Source: Trachythela sp. YZ-2020 (lineage: Eukaryota; Cnidaria; Anthozoa; Malacalcyonacea; Clavulariidae). Taken from it: a DNA stretch of 64,000 nt. The number at the start of each line of letters is the position of its first letter. Position 1 is the stretch's first letter. Below the pieces are notes generated by a model. It ran no database searches, had not been told where the DNA came from, and saw only the letters and a list, made by a program, of their open reading frames with translations. A program made the position numbers and the translations under genes. Location: contig JADLSH010000103.1 in the NCBI GenBank assembly GCA_016169945.1, positions 292,001 through 356,000 of the forward strand, given 5' to 3'. Below, one piece after another: positions 52,786-64,000 of the stretch.

Positions 52786-54172
52786 CTTTACACTGCACCT
52801 CCCCTAAAATTTATTTCACCTCCCCCAGGGGCATGTACACCAAAATCTGGCCTTGGTCCTAGCAAGCGGGCAGTCATGGGCTGCAACCACAAGCCTTCCG
52901 AATGTTGTGGGACTAGCAGTGTCGTATTTTTTGGCTGCAGCCGACACTGGACCCCAAGGTTACAGATATATATAAAACAATATATGAAGCAATCTTGGTA
53001 TGGGCATAGCAAGCAAGATTCTTATGAACAGCCCCTAAACAATTATAGTTGAACTACAGTATATCATGGGACAAAGGGCTGTTTGTTAACAACTTTCAGC
53101 AATCACTGGTAGTCACTACTTACTGTCTGGAGTAGTGGCAGACAAAGGACTTTGCATATAATATATTTTCAGTTATTTTAATGGTAGGGCTTCTTAAAAA
53201 TACAACCTTTTGCATACACACAGCAACCAAAACACTAATTTTTGCAACTATTCTATAAACACATGTGGCCACAACCAAAAATATAGCCAAGATAAAGTCA
53301 ACAGCAAAGCAGATGTATTTTACAGTCAATACTGTTCGGAAATAACGAGAAAGTTGCTAGTAAACCGGGTTTGTTTTCGCGACAAACCATGTCAAAGTGA
53401 ATTAGCCATGCCTCTGGGACATGTTGACAAAATGGCGGCTAAAACATTTGATTTTTAACTGCTTGTACGTAGAAATCAAGCAGTCAGAAATACATAAAAA
53501 CAATAAATCTAGATTCCTTGGTTACAGAGCTCCATTTGAAGGGGTAAATTGTCTACAGTGCTCTTACCGATCACTTTATTTACTACAAAACGTGCGGCAG
53601 AGTAGTTTTCGAAGCCAGCTTTTTGCCAAATTTGCTTCACTCCTGTGTCAACTCGAAAGCAATTTTCTCGCGAATTATCGAATGGATTTCGCCGAAACTT
53701 ACGTTTAAGAGTCCTGATCACCTCTGCTAAAAATACAACTTTTAAACCAGTGTTTGGAGCGAAAGATAAAGCATAAAAATTTAAAAATATAGCTTCGTTT
53801 AAAATACACATTTTCCGTCCGCCATTTGGCGCGAAATGGAAAAATAACCACTTCTACCGGCATGCATTGCGATAGCTGGAATTGCCCATTCCGTCTAAAA
53901 CATTCCGTCATTGTCATTTTTCTGGATTTTTCATTAGTTATATACCAATAGTTACGGACCTGTGGTTGCAATTTATTTATAGTCCAGAGCTGCAGTTGTT
54001 TGAAATATCAATAGCAAAAAAGCAGTGTGACGCTTCAATATTTTGAATCATCCAAAAATGCTTTAATTGATATTTCAGGAAGAACCTTGCGATTTTATGA
54101 GGTTAATTTTGCGTTGAAACGTCCCTCAGAATGCAGCAAATAGCGTTTCCGAGCTTTAAAAAACCAAAAAAA
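52786..54172 (-). repeat. Long repeat, minus copy (inverted partner at 43148-44598)
   Basis: Reverse complement of 43148-44598 with few differences, so one of the youngest duplications here. The element-like edge near 52795 (cacctcccctaaaatttatt) continues into sequence not shared with the plus copy. Confidence 0.87.
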
Positions 54173-54553
54173 TTCGAATAAATTTTAATTTATGTATATG
54201 ACAGTACAGTACATGATCATGAAAAGTACCTGGTATGTTACAAAGTATAATGATAATCGCTTTATGCAGATGAAGTCAACACAATAAACTGAGACAAATA
54301 AAATATACTTCTCAAAAAATATCTACGTCGAGAAGTATATATTTTTCTGTTTCATATTGTGGCTGTCGTTCTTATAAAGTTCTATCATCTTCGTATATAT
54401 TCTCCAGTATTTCGCGAGTAAACTCTGTCAGTTTCTGTCATTTTTTCATTCGTCTCGAACACTAAAAGGTGTTCGAGAATATCCAGTACTCCAACTCGGC
54501 TTCCTCAAAATCGTCGAAAAAAGCTGAGTGCTTGACATATTTTCTGGTCTTCC

Positions 54554-56550
54554 AGGCCTGCTCTGGGATCTTAACTCGCCTTAACTCGCCGCGAGATAAT
54601 GCGAGTTAAGGCGAGTTTAGGCGATTTAAGAAAAAACGCAACTTTTAGGTAATGCGTTTTAAGGCGTTTTAGGGCGATGGTAATTAAATATGCAAGTATA
54701 GCACTTTAAGCAAAATACAGCAATGATACATAATTAATAGTGCATAGTACATGTACTTTGAAAGAACACCACTGCCCCACCCACACCCCCAGGGGGTCTG
54801 GTTAGACTGTCATGTAAACAAGACCCAGGTGAAACTTATTATTAATTTGCCGTATTACTAATTTTAAGGTTATACCACCAAATTACTGGAATTAATACAA
54901 TGAAGAACATAAACCAGTATATAATAACATGTATTTTTAAATTGAATTGCACACTAATACATATTACTAAGTTCAGGCCTGGAACCACAATCAATTGGAA
55001 ATCTAAAAAATCAGGGTTGTGGCTGGAGTGTAGGAACGAGAAGTTTTAGTGCACCCCACGGGGTTGCTAACCTATATTTTGAGAATTTCCAAATGCGTGA
55101 ATGCCATGTCAATATCTTAGAAATTCCAAGGGCACAGAATATATTAAAACTGTGATCATGCATGTTCCAATGTGGCAATACATTATAGTTATTCAAACGA
55201 ATTTACTATTTACATATGTGTTAAACTTACCAAGTAAGCTTGAATTCACGTTGCAAATATAGTATTTCATTTTCATGTGTTTAGTTAATAACTAAAACTT
55301 AACATTGATTAGTATTTATTTCAATTCCCCTCGATATATATAGTGCAGTATTTACAAAAATTCACTAATGTTAAAATTTAGTTTACATAAAGTTTCATAG
55401 AGTTTAATAATATCTTTCCGCTGGATAGGCTGAGAGAAGGCTTCCTTATTCGCAGTAGCTAACAACATGAAGTATTTAACTGAATTCGTGGTATCGACCC
55501 TGGATCTTTATAAGACGATATAAACCGGACAATGTTGACTATAAAAGTTGACTAGGATCATGCTGTGGTTTATCAATTTATGTAAGTTTCAACACTGTTG
55601 ATATAAAATATTAAATGTTTTTCACTACTGGCACTGCAATTCAGCACTTGTACATAATGAAGGAAAGGAACTGTGCCAAAGCTAGAGCATTATATATATA
55701 CTCTATTAAGCCATCTACTCTGTAAGTTATATACGCTCCGCACTATTTTCAATAAAGGAAAACAAAACAATTGATGAATTGTTCAGGAAGTTCACGTCAC
55801 AATATTGGTATATTAATTATACTCATCGAAATAGATAAAATGTTGAAAACAGACTGATTCTTGCCATCCTGACTTTTTTCTGTTTGAATATAAGGGTTCC
55901 TATAAACTTCGTATGTCATATTATATAACTATATGCTTGATAGTATGTAACTTATGCACCAATCTGTTATGCCTTGGTACTTGGGCATTAGACAGCATGT
56001 TTGGCCTCCAAAGATCAAAATTGGGGAAATTTTAGAATAGTTTGCTGAATTTTAAAAGCAATTATTGTGGTAGCCTTCATTTTTGGTGCCCGAGTAGCAC
56101 GGGACTTCAGTCATGTTTAGACTAGTAAGAAGGTCACACAGTATAGCGGGGGATTAGGATGATTTAGGACACAACCTTTATCTAATGCCCGCTGTTCCCC
56201 GGGTAGAGGGTGCAGGGCTCTCCAATGACTAGTGCATTACTGTGTTTCGGTTATAATCAATATGCATGTAACTTGCCGTGTTTCGGCTAAGCCCCCTCTC
56301 TCCAGCAAGCCCCCTCCGATAAGCCCCCTCCTAATCTTATCTGAAATAAACAACCAGAACCCTCCTCTCTTGAGGAAAGGGTGTTTACACTGTATATAGT
56401 ATTTACTATTTTCAGCATTCTAATTTGGTTGGCGAGTTTAGCCGATTTAGTGCGAGTTTAAGCGATTTAAGAGAATCTTTGCCAATTTTTATCCGCGATT
56501 TAAGGCGAGTTAGGGCGATTTAAGGCGAGTTAAGACCCCAGAGCAGGCCT
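54554..56550. mobile_element. 2-kb DNA element with GGCCTGCTCTGGG inverted ends
   Basis: The left end aggcctgctctgggatctta + actcgcc and the right end ggcgagttaagaccccagag + caggcct are inverted over about 28 bases. tcttcc (6 bases) flanks both ends (54548-54553 and 56551-56556); allowing mismatches the duplication could be 8 bp, as in hAT. Both subterminal regions (54580-54680 and 56430-56540) are packed with gcgagttaagg/gcgatttaagg units. No transposase frame inside, so non-autonomous. Confidence 0.85.
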
Positions 56551-56556
56551 TCTTCC

Positions 56557-57109
56557 TAAACGTTGAAGACCCCTGAAAAAGCCTCTAAGAGACGGTTATT
56601 AACCTCCAAACATTCGCTTTCGACAGTAGCCATTTTGAAATATATTCGAGCTGCGTGACCACTAAGATTAGAATTCAACGCGCGCTTCAAGCCTCGTGAC
56701 ATCATTATGCATAAGGTCTATTCTGTATTCCTCAGCGAGATTCTAAATGCTGGCAAAATCAAAACAAACATAGAGCGGAATAGCTAAACAGTGTGAGACA
56801 TCTGTGCGAGACTGATAGTGCAATTTCTATTACGAAGCACTTGATGTGGATCATTATGGTGAGTACCATTACTGCGTGTGTGCATTTTTGTTCTATAGTT
56901 CGCATTTTATAATAGGAAGCGTTAAGGCAACGTGTTTCGGCGTTTTAAGAATAATAAATAGCAATTTGGAACCGAAATAATGCGTGAGAACTACAAAAGG
57001 TGAAAGTTTTCAAATAGGCGCGCGAAGTCGGGAAGAGTCGCTAAACTCCGAATTCGAGCCGAACAAATTCGGACGAAAGATCCAGCCGGGGTGGGAAGCG
57101 GTCGACCGA
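56557..57109. other. Unassigned sequence
   Basis: No gene recognised. Confidence 0.35.
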
Positions 57110-57185
57110 GGTGCGACCTAGGTTTAACCTAGGTTCAACCTAGGTCTGACTTATGTTTGACCTAGGTTCGACCTAGGTTTGACTT
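57110..57185. repeat. 'cgacctaggttt' tandem repeat
   Basis: Six units of 11-12 bases (gacctaggttt, aacctaggttc, gacttatgttt). Each contains the palindrome cctagg. Confidence 0.87.
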
Positions 57186-57683
57186 TAGAATTGGTCATTG
57201 AAAATATAGACATGTGTCATTAAAAATATTAGATCCATAATTAACCTAGGTAAATAAGCACTGCATTTATGGACAATAAGATTAGAAACTTATCGCAATG
57301 TAAACTAAAACAGAATTACATGTATTCCTAATTCTAACCAGATACTAGAAACTTTAAATATCCGGCGTTTGATAATTGCAAGGATTAGCAGAAAATACCA
57401 TTCAAATATACGTAGTTTCCATGTAAAGGGTTTAGCTAACCTTTCCGCGGACCGCTGAGTCATAACTTCGAAAAAAGGGTCGTTACGTACCTGACGTATT
57501 TGTATATATTATGTTAATGTTGGATAAAATGGGACATCAGGAGCGATGGGGGATAGTTATAAAAAGGGGGGGGGAAGACATATAAACATAAACTTAAACA
57601 GAAACAGGAGTTAGAGTATATATTTGATACGCGTTGTAACTAACATGTTTTTATTAAAAGAACCATAAAAACCAGTTTATATT

Positions 57684-57697
57684 TGGCGGCGAGGATT
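57684..57697 (+). promoter_or_regulatory. Primer-binding region of gypsy element
   Basis: tggcggcgaggatt, a common primer-binding region type in Ty3/gypsy elements (compare TGGCGACGAGGAT). It fixes the 3' end of the 5' LTR near 57682. Confidence 0.6.
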
Positions 57698-57782
57698 AAC
57701 AAACCACTTACTTAGATGTTGGCTGCGTTGACAAGCAGAAATATACAACTATAAAGCAGCAAGAACTGAGATATTGACCAAT

Positions 57783-58733
57783 ATGGCGGCAATGACGAGC
57801 ACGTCAACACTTTATTTCGACCCGATCTTCATCCGGACGATACTTTACGGGCTTTTGACCAGCGATATGATGCCCAATACCCTGAAACTCCGAAAACATC
57901 CCTGGATGCGTCCATTGAACGGTGGAAACTTGCAAACGAAGATAAAAAGCCAACGCTCGATGACTATGACAACATTCGCGATGAATGGCGATCAAAAGAT
58001 CGAGTGACAAAACTCCTCGGTATATTCTCTTCGAAACGATTGTTCGCCGACTGGAAAGTTGCAGAACCAGATGATCTCAAAAGAAATAAGGCGACATGGA
58101 AACATTTTGTAACAACAATACAAAGTACTAGAAACCAACAGAAAATCTTACACTCAAAAACCACCGGTTCCGGTCTTTGGCACAGGGACGCCCATGAGTC
58201 GTTGCCGACATTTTGTAATCGTGTATATAAAGCAGCTCAGCACTGTAATTTCAACTGCCACAATGACGATTGCACTGCCGAGGATACTGCCATACTCGAC
58301 CAGATAATTATTGGCACCACATATGAGAAAATCAGAGAGGAAGCACTAAAAACTTCATGGGACCTCCAAAAATTACGCAAGGAAGGAATGAGAATTGAAA
58401 GTGCCACCAAAGGACTGGCAAAACTCAACAATGAAAATCCAGTAAACAAAATGGGCAAATATTCATTTAAAAACCTAAAGAAAAAATCTGAAACTGGAAA
58501 GCCTCGATCGTGTTTCTACTGTGGACAAGACATCAAGACGTCTGTTATCGCTCACCTCAAATCCTGCAGAGCACAAACCATCAAAAGTAATTTTTGTGAT
58601 GCAATCGGCCACTATGAAACTGTATGTAGGAAAAAGAAGGCAATCAATAAACTGAAAAGCGATAGTGAACAACAAGAACATCGGAGAGAAGAATACGACT
58701 ACAGTGATGTCTACCACATCAACATCTTCAGAA
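57783..58733 (+). pseudogene. gag: Ty3/gypsy gag with zinc knuckles, frameshifted
   Basis: The ATG at 57783 opens MAAMTSTSTLYFDP; after a frameshift near 57818 the reading continues in the frame of 58004 (RVTKLLGIFSSKRLFADW). Capsid-like helices follow (TWKHFVTTIQSTRNQQ, ESLPTFCNRVYKAAQHC), then two knuckle-type fingers: CFYCGQDIKTSVIAHLKSC and a damaged CDAIGHYETVC. Confidence 0.8.
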
Positions 58734-59130
58734 TAACAGAAACAACTCAGCAACAACCTACCCAAAAGGGACGCATGAAAACCAGAGATTCCAACGCCCA
58801 AATTGTCATCAACAATAGCCTCGCAATAGTTTTGGCCGACACAGGTGCGAGTATCAGCGTCTGTAGAAGAGTGCAAGCGCAAAATCTAGAATGGTCCCAA
58901 CCAGTACCAAGATCAAGCCATATAACAGCCCAACAATACCAGTTATTGGAATTGCCAAATGCGCTGTCACATCCGGTTCCACATCTATTCCAGTTGATTG
59001 GCACATAATTGATCACCCATGCGAACCAGTATTGGCAGGACAAAGTGCAGTACAACTGGGGATAATCCAGTTTGACCCTCAGCCCCAAGTTTACAAACCA
59101 GTACAAATGATCGAGTCTAGCAACAAATGA
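58734..59130 (+). pseudogene. pol: Ty3/gypsy protease region
   Basis: The retropepsin active site LADTGASISVC (Asp-Thr-Gly) is in the frame of gag (about 58830-58862). A frameshift near 58910 moves reading to another frame (VIGIAKCAVTSGSTSIPVDW, EPVLAGQSAVQLGIIQFDP), ending at an in-frame TGA (59128-59130). The latter frame is the same as that of the RT. Confidence 0.8.
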
Positions 59131-59650
59131 GCGCTTCAAAATATCTTAAAGAAATATCCGCAGAATTTTGAAGGGCTTGGGAAGTTGGAAAACCATCAAA
59201 TTAAACTGCATGTCGACCCCAGTGTTAAACCGGTTGCCTCCCCAGTTCGGCCAGTGCCATATCACTTAAAGGAACGTGTTACCAAAGAGATTGAGAATAT
59301 CATAGCCCAAGACGCCATTGAAGAGCATCCACCGATGGAACCAGCACATTGGGTGTCAAACGCAGTTATTGCACCCAAGACAGACGGTGCCGTTCGTATG
59401 ACCCTTGACGCTCGCAACGTCAATAAAGCCATCCAAGCTTCTAACCTGCCCATCCCAAGGCAAGAAGATATTAAAGCTAAACTCAGCGGAGCGAAGATAT
59501 TCTCGAAAAGCAACTTTACGTCGGCATTTTGGCAAATTGAACTTCACCCAGATTCCCGGTACCTTGCGGTGTTTAACGCCAACGACAAACTATACCGATA
59601 TAAGCGACTTACAATGGGCGTAAAGCCAGCACAAGGTGAACTTAATCCGC
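59131..59650 (+). pseudogene. pol: Ty3/gypsy reverse transcriptase, N-terminal part
   Basis: After the stop the frame goes on: HQIKLHVDPSVKPVASPVRP, LKERVTKEIENIIAQDAIEE, WVSNAVIAPKTDGAVRMTLD, LPIPRQEDIKAKLSGAKIFS and FTSAFWQIELHPDSRYLAVF. The palm motif A, usually DL..AFWQ or DL..AYHQ, reads SNFTSAFWQ, so its catalytic Asp is replaced by Asn. The YxDD box would be downstream of the truncation at about 59640. Confidence 0.87.
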
Positions 59651-59734
59651 CTGGTATTTTTGCTCACGAAATCGCTAGTTCGCCATTCATTATAGGTCAG
59701 CGGAGGACCACACAAGAATAGTTAATTAGCCAAG

Positions 59735-59986
59735 ATGGCGAACGTGTTTAATCTAAATTTTTGTCTTTACAATGTGAAAATTGTCGGCAGGCGAAGTATC
59801 CGAAGGACGAACTATAGCGAGATTAATAGGGATACTCCAGTCAATATATTCGCTAGTCTGTGGAGAGTTGTTCAGGGCCAAAACGGCTTCGTGGAACACT
59901 TTTGTTTCGTAGATCGTAGTGACGACAAAGCAGAAGTGCTGAACTGCAGAAGTTGTATATATATTTCACTTCGGTGCATTTGGTGA
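59735..59986 (+). CDS. Unidentified 83-codon frame
   Basis: ATG in a good context (caagATGg) opens MANVFNLNFCLYNVKIVG and runs to TGA at 59984. No domain recognised, no splice donor required. Could be chance. Confidence 0.2.
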   Translation: MANVFNLNFCLYNVKIVGRRSIRRTNYSEINRDTPVNIFASLWRVVQGQNGFVEHFCFVDRSDDKAEVLNCRSCIYISLRCIW

Positions 59987-60319
59987 ATGAGTTGTTTACA
60001 TTGCTATCTGGATGATTGTGGCTGAGTGCAGTATTTTGTTATTACTTGTTGATCCCAGGAAACTCTGTAAATTTGTGCATCTGAAATTGGCTGGGCCCGC
60101 CATGACAAACTGCAAATTATGCATGCAGTATACTGTTGCAATATGTCCAGCAGGTAGTGGGAATTCGAATTAAGTATTATTACGTATAGTTCCCAGATGA
60201 CTAATTTTTTCATAAATATTGAAAAATGGCAAAGTAAACAACTCAAATATGCTCTTGAAGTTAAAAATCTGATTCTCATCGAATTAAATACATTTTATGG
60301 TGCAGACTCTTGGCTGATA

Positions 60320-60770
60320 GGCACTAGAACAACAGAGAGTTGGTTGACAGGATATTTAAATGGCATTTGGTAGACAGGATACTTTGCCGACATTTGGTCG
60401 ACAGGACATGTAACCGACATTCAGGCGACAGGACATTTAACCAACATTCGGTCAACAAGACATTTAACTCATTACTGTAAGGTGCAGTGTGCCCTGGTAT
60501 GCCTTACATTTTTATTTTAGTTTGTCTAATGCCAAACTATTTTACCTGTCAAGGGGAGATCCATGTGCTTTAATTTAACCAACATTTGGATGACAGTACA
60601 TTTAACTGACATTCTGTCGACTGGACATTTAATTGACATTATTTTGTCAACCAGGTATTTAACCAACATTTGGTCGACACTACATTTAACTGACAATATT
60701 ATATTATTCATTCGACCGGGGATTTAACCGACATTTGGTTGACAACACATGTCCAGTGACAAACTTGCAT
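60320..60770. repeat. 27-bp minisatellite, block 1
   Basis: Units of the form catttggtcgacaggacattt + aaccga, 27 bp, recur with substitutions and are interrupted by the ~80-bp motif at 60485-60575. Because 27 is a multiple of three, frames on both strands stay open as 9-residue repeats (TDIWSTGHL-type, or LSTKCQLHF-type on the other strand). That is a property of the array rather than proof of a protein. Confidence 0.87.
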
Positions 60771-61019
60771 GTAGAGTGTAGACAATAACTGAGGTCTTCT
60801 TAATGAACACAATAACAATAATATTCTGTAATATTCATCTTTGGCAAAGAAATACAACAAGTTTACATAAATTTTGTAAAGTAAAAGTTACATGCAAGAC
60901 TACAAATTGCTATAATATATAAAACCAAGAAAATAATCATGCATATCATTTTCTGGTGCTTTATTTTACATACTCCTTCCTTGTATAAATATGCTTTCAG
61001 AAACTGTATTATGCTTTCA

Positions 61020-61600
61020 GAAACTGTATTGGTCGACAGGACATGTAACCGACATTTGGTCGACAGGAAATGTAACTGACATTTGGTTGACAAGAAATGT
61101 AACCGACATTTGGTTAACAGGTCATTTAACTGACATTCAGTCGACAAGACATGTAACTGACATTCAGTCAACAAACGGTTGGCTGACAGGACATTTAAAT
61201 GGCATTTGGTAGACAGGATACTTTGCTGACATTTGGACTACAGGACATTTAACCGACATTCGGTCAACAAGACATTTAATTCATTAAGGCACAGTGTGCC
61301 CTGGTATGCCTTACTTTTTTATTTTAGTTTGTCTAATGCCAGATTATTTTACTTGCCAAGGGGAGATCCATGCACTTTAATGGGTTAACCAACATTTGGT
61401 CGACAGTAGATTTAACTGACATTCTGTCGACAGGATATTTAATTGACATTATTCAGTCGACCGGGTATTTAACCGACATTTGGTCGACAGTACATTTAAC
61501 TGACATTCTGTCGACAGGACATTTAATTGATATTATTCGGTCCACAGGGCATTTAACCGACATTTGGTTGACAGCACATTTAATTCATATTAGGCCAAAG
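61020..61600. repeat. 27-bp minisatellite, block 2 (duplicate of block 1)
   Basis: Five clean units at 61030-61165, then from 61175 onwards the order of variants and the 80-bp motif repeat those at 60335-60760: ttaaatggcatttggtagac, acaggatactttgc, the 'gtgccctggtatgcc' motif, and the distinctive ttgacattatt unit. So block 2 contains a tandem duplication of the whole block 1 with period about 840 bp. Confidence 0.87.
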
Positions 61601-62289
61601 GCACAGAATACGGAGTGAACCAGAAAGGACACTCTTTTGATGTCAGGCGGTCGCGCCGACAGTTGCCTGATACACCCGGGAGCGAGCGTCCGCCATGTTC
61701 TTAGGTAGTAAAGTCAGAGAATTTTTACTATAAACAATATGGCGAAAACCGCACTATGATTAATAAAACTGCTCCTTTTGGAATGTAAGTGGGCTATTTT
61801 CGTCGGTTTTATGAATATTTTGAAGAAAAGGTAAGCGACTTGTTCTTTGTCAAGCCTGGTAACGTAAAAATATATTTTTCTGGTACAATTTAGCTGCGAC
61901 TTGTTCGGGAGTATGAGAGCTCATACAAATGGTTTACTACAAACTGTCTTACAATCCCATCATAGACTCTTTTGTTCGACTCAACGTGTCTTTAATCAAC
62001 GATATTTTTGTAATTCAAACTCCAATAATTGGGAAAGCAAGAATAAATAGCGTTTCAAAACAACTGCTCCATGAAATTGATATGTCTAGCTATTTAAATG
62101 TGTTACTATCGAGTAGTCATGCATACATTTATCAAGTTCATTTTAATAATTTGTTTTAAACTCTATGTAGGAACTAGTGAGATGGTTGCAGATGTTGAAC
62201 GCTCTTCAGAGTTTAAACAGTGAGACCACATAGAACTCAATTTGGAATGACTATTGACATTATGCTTACAGAGTGTGCTTTATAAATTG
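61601..62289. other. Unassigned sequence with possible 5' exon context
   Basis: 61650-61760 has a GC-richer stretch with two ATGs in good context (gccATGttc at 61694, caatATGgcg near 61739) giving very short peptides, and an open plus-strand frame of 76 codons at 61929-62159 without a recognised domain. It may be the 5' end of a gene outside the window. Confidence 0.25.
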
Positions 62290-62611
62290 TGGTACATTAA
62301 CTTTACAGTCATATGGATTATGGAGTATTAATACTGACAGTGAAGAAGACATTTAAAGTCAGAAAGTTGAGTAAGGACTGTTGAAGGTTTACGGGTACAA
62401 TTGCAAAGAAACTTTATCGTATGCAAATATGGTTGTTACATTCATTTGGTTGGCAGTATTTAATTTGATATGCTTAAAGACTACTCCCGATAGACTCTGG
62501 TCTAGTTCAAACATTCAACTTTTCATGTGCCTAATGTGAGTTGGACATATTGTTTGAGTTCATTCTTATTAGGTTTGTGTTTTAATATACTACCTTCATT
62601 AGGTCATCTTA
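62290..62611 (+). repeat. Inverted repeat, left arm
   Basis: gtacattaactttacagtca ... aggtcatctt pairs with the reverse complement of 63684-64000 at very high identity. The spacer is about 1.07 kb. Confidence 0.92.
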
Positions 62612-63683
62612 AAACATTTAGTTATATAAATTGTTATATAATAATTCGGATCCTCTTTTCCAGGTCTTGTCTCCTGCAGTTGACTACCCATCTCTTTGAT
62701 CTAAAAATAAGTAAATGCATTCACTTTATTTTATTAAATGTATTTTGCAAATATACATTTAATAAAATATATTATTCAATATTTTTGCTATAAATTTAGT
62801 CTCCTCTCTAATAAGACCCATAAACAAGCCACAAGCCCATGCTTTAATTTCCCTTCTAATAAGGTAATTTTATAAAAATAAGTTCTCCATCCCCTTTTTT
62901 ACACCTGCCTTATTACAAGTTTTCTTAGTTTATATTAATTTAGAATCCCTCTCCTAAACATGCCCAAAAAGAAATCTAGATATCCTGCAATGATGTAAAT
63001 AGAACAAAATTTGTTGATAATTACAAATTCACTTAATTTATGAAAGTAAAACCATCCTATTTAAAAAAAGATTTCTTACCTTTCAGCATCCAAGGGAAAT
63101 CGAAAAAAAGCTTAGGGATTTGCCCCGTAATTTATTGTTGGAGCAGTTGACTGCAGAACACCAATCAGAGAGCCTGTTATTTTACCTTTCTTCATCATAA
63201 GAATAACGACCTTAATACATTATAATAATTTCTTTTATGAAAACACACTTAATGGTCAGTTACAAGAGAGTACTACCTTCAATTGCTTCGAATGAAAATG
63301 AAAACAATTTTATTTATATATTTTACATATTATGTACTTTACTCTTATTTACACATTTCTTACAATTGCTATTTTAGGCACAACTAGATAACTTCTATGT
63401 TTAGAATACACAGGCATAGCAATAAATAACTTCCAATGATCAATAATAAAGACTAAAGATATTTGTGAATAACTGGGAGTTTTTACTTTTCTTTGAACTT
63501 CCATATTGCTGTTCTCAAGAGATTTTAGCTTTATACAGTAACTTAAGTTTTGAAAAACAAAATGTGCCTTCAGGAATTTGAAATGTTCCTGTGACCGTCG
63601 GTGCCAGTGGTCCAGACTTTATTGACCCCTGGACGGAGTAATGAAAAAATGGAGGGGTGGTTCATTGCCACTAAATGTTTGAA
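62612..63683. other. Spacer of the terminal inverted repeat
   Basis: AT-rich with small self-complementary bits (acatttaataaaatatatt near 62755 is complementary to 62725-62745). No coding sequence recognised. Confidence 0.5.
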
Positions 63684-64000
63684 GATGACCTAACGAAGGT
63701 AGTATATTAAAACACAAACCTAATAAGAATGAACTCAAACAATATGTCCAACTCACATTAGGCACATGAAAAGTTGAATGTTTGAACTAGACCAGAGTCT
63801 ATCGGGAGTAGTCTTTAAGCATATCAAATTAAATACTGCCAACCAAATGAATGTAACAACCATATTTGCATACGATAAAGTTTCTTTGCAATTGTACCAG
63901 TAAACCTTCAACAGTCCTTACTCAACTTTCTGATTTTAAATGTCTTGTTCACTGTCAGTATTAATACTCCATAATCCATATGACTGTAAAGTTAATGTAC
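63684..64000 (-). repeat. Inverted repeat, right arm (runs to window edge)
   Basis: Reverse complement of 62290-62611, still pairing at the last base of the window, so the palindrome probably extends beyond it. Confidence 0.92.

Larger units (their letters stand above)
57510..59705 (+). mobile_element. Ty3/gypsy LTR retrotransposon, 3'-truncated
   Basis: A probable 5' LTR ends near 57682, followed by a primer-binding region tggcggcgaggatt (57684-57697), gag, protease and the first half of reverse transcriptase. The coding sequence is lost after about 59640 and no 3' LTR is seen. The LTR start is a guess (tgttaatgttgg near 57511) because there is no second copy to compare. Several frameshifts and a stop make it dead. 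Confidence 0.82.

Noticed and set aside
59735..59986. Host gene following the gypsy remnant
   Set aside because: Kept only as a low-confidence frame: no domain, no splice signal, no homologue I recognise.
60863..61618. 9-residue repeat proteins (STGHVTDIW or LSTKCQLHF type) in the minisatellite
   Set aside because: Open frames follow from a 27-bp period on both strands at once; no start or splice context.

Overview
This is eukaryotic, animal DNA: AT-rich, with very few intact reading frames, visible splice signals, and coding fragments almost all derived from mobile elements. Element types (BEL/Pao and Ty3/gypsy retrotransposons, several non-LTR retrotransposon lineages including one with an N-terminal PHD-like finger, many hAT-type DNA elements), a decayed NHL-like protein, a HECT-family fragment and N-terminal exons of the 'MAxRF..L.EEEI' type together suggest a cnidarian or another early-branching marine invertebrate. 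I cannot name the species. No complete host gene is present. The best host-type coding sequences are one LDL-receptor class B (YWTD) exon (33.08-33.46 kb, minus), pieces of a HECT-domain gene (29.9-31.0 kb, minus) and a decayed NHL-like gene (23.2-24.2 kb, plus).

Layout. 0-8 kb: a BEL/Pao element with both LTRs (1.49-5.13 kb) whose pol is almost wholly deleted and whose gag is split by a 1.2-kb foldback transposon with an 8-bp target duplication; then a foldback MITE and a minus-strand hammerhead ribozyme core (7.73-7.77 kb). 8.6-12.1 kb: five hAT-like elements nested at three levels, four with perfect 8-bp target duplications and the outermost with one mismatch. 13.7-20.6 kb: a full-length but inactivated BEL/Pao element whose reverse transcriptase is split by a non-LTR retrotransposon, itself split by a 157-bp TTA-flanked MITE. 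21.7-22.2 kb: a cluster of AACCTA/TAGGTT motifs in both orientations. 24.4-24.6 kb: a foldback element carrying a tRNA-like promoter. 25.8-29.3 kb: internally deleted non-LTR elements. 31.1-32.15 kb: a 1-kb foldback element.

34-42 kb: tandem repeats, a 362-bp near-palindrome, a 5'-truncated non-LTR element (38.8-41.2 kb) and a hAT MITE with a perfect 8-bp duplication. 42.4-43.0 kb: an open 170-codon frame of uncertain origin. 43.1-44.6 and 52.8-54.2 kb: two near-identical copies of one sequence in opposite orientation. 49.6-50.7 kb: a ~48-bp tandem array interrupted by a composite insertion with two large perfect hairpins and two copies of one transposase-type first exon. 54.55-56.55 kb: a 2-kb element with long terminal inverted repeats. 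57.5-59.7 kb: a 3'-truncated Ty3/gypsy element. 60.3-61.6 kb: a 27-bp minisatellite in two blocks that are themselves duplicated. 62.3-64.0 kb: an inverted repeat running off the window.

The genes do not form an operon or pathway. The window is mainly a record of successive insertions, readable through target-site duplications and nesting. Ribozyme-type sequences, hairpins and palindromes are common. The strongest unusual signals are the hammerhead ribozyme with its decayed relatives, the nested hAT stack, the tRNA-like foldback element, and the hairpin-bearing composite at 49.8-50.7 kb.
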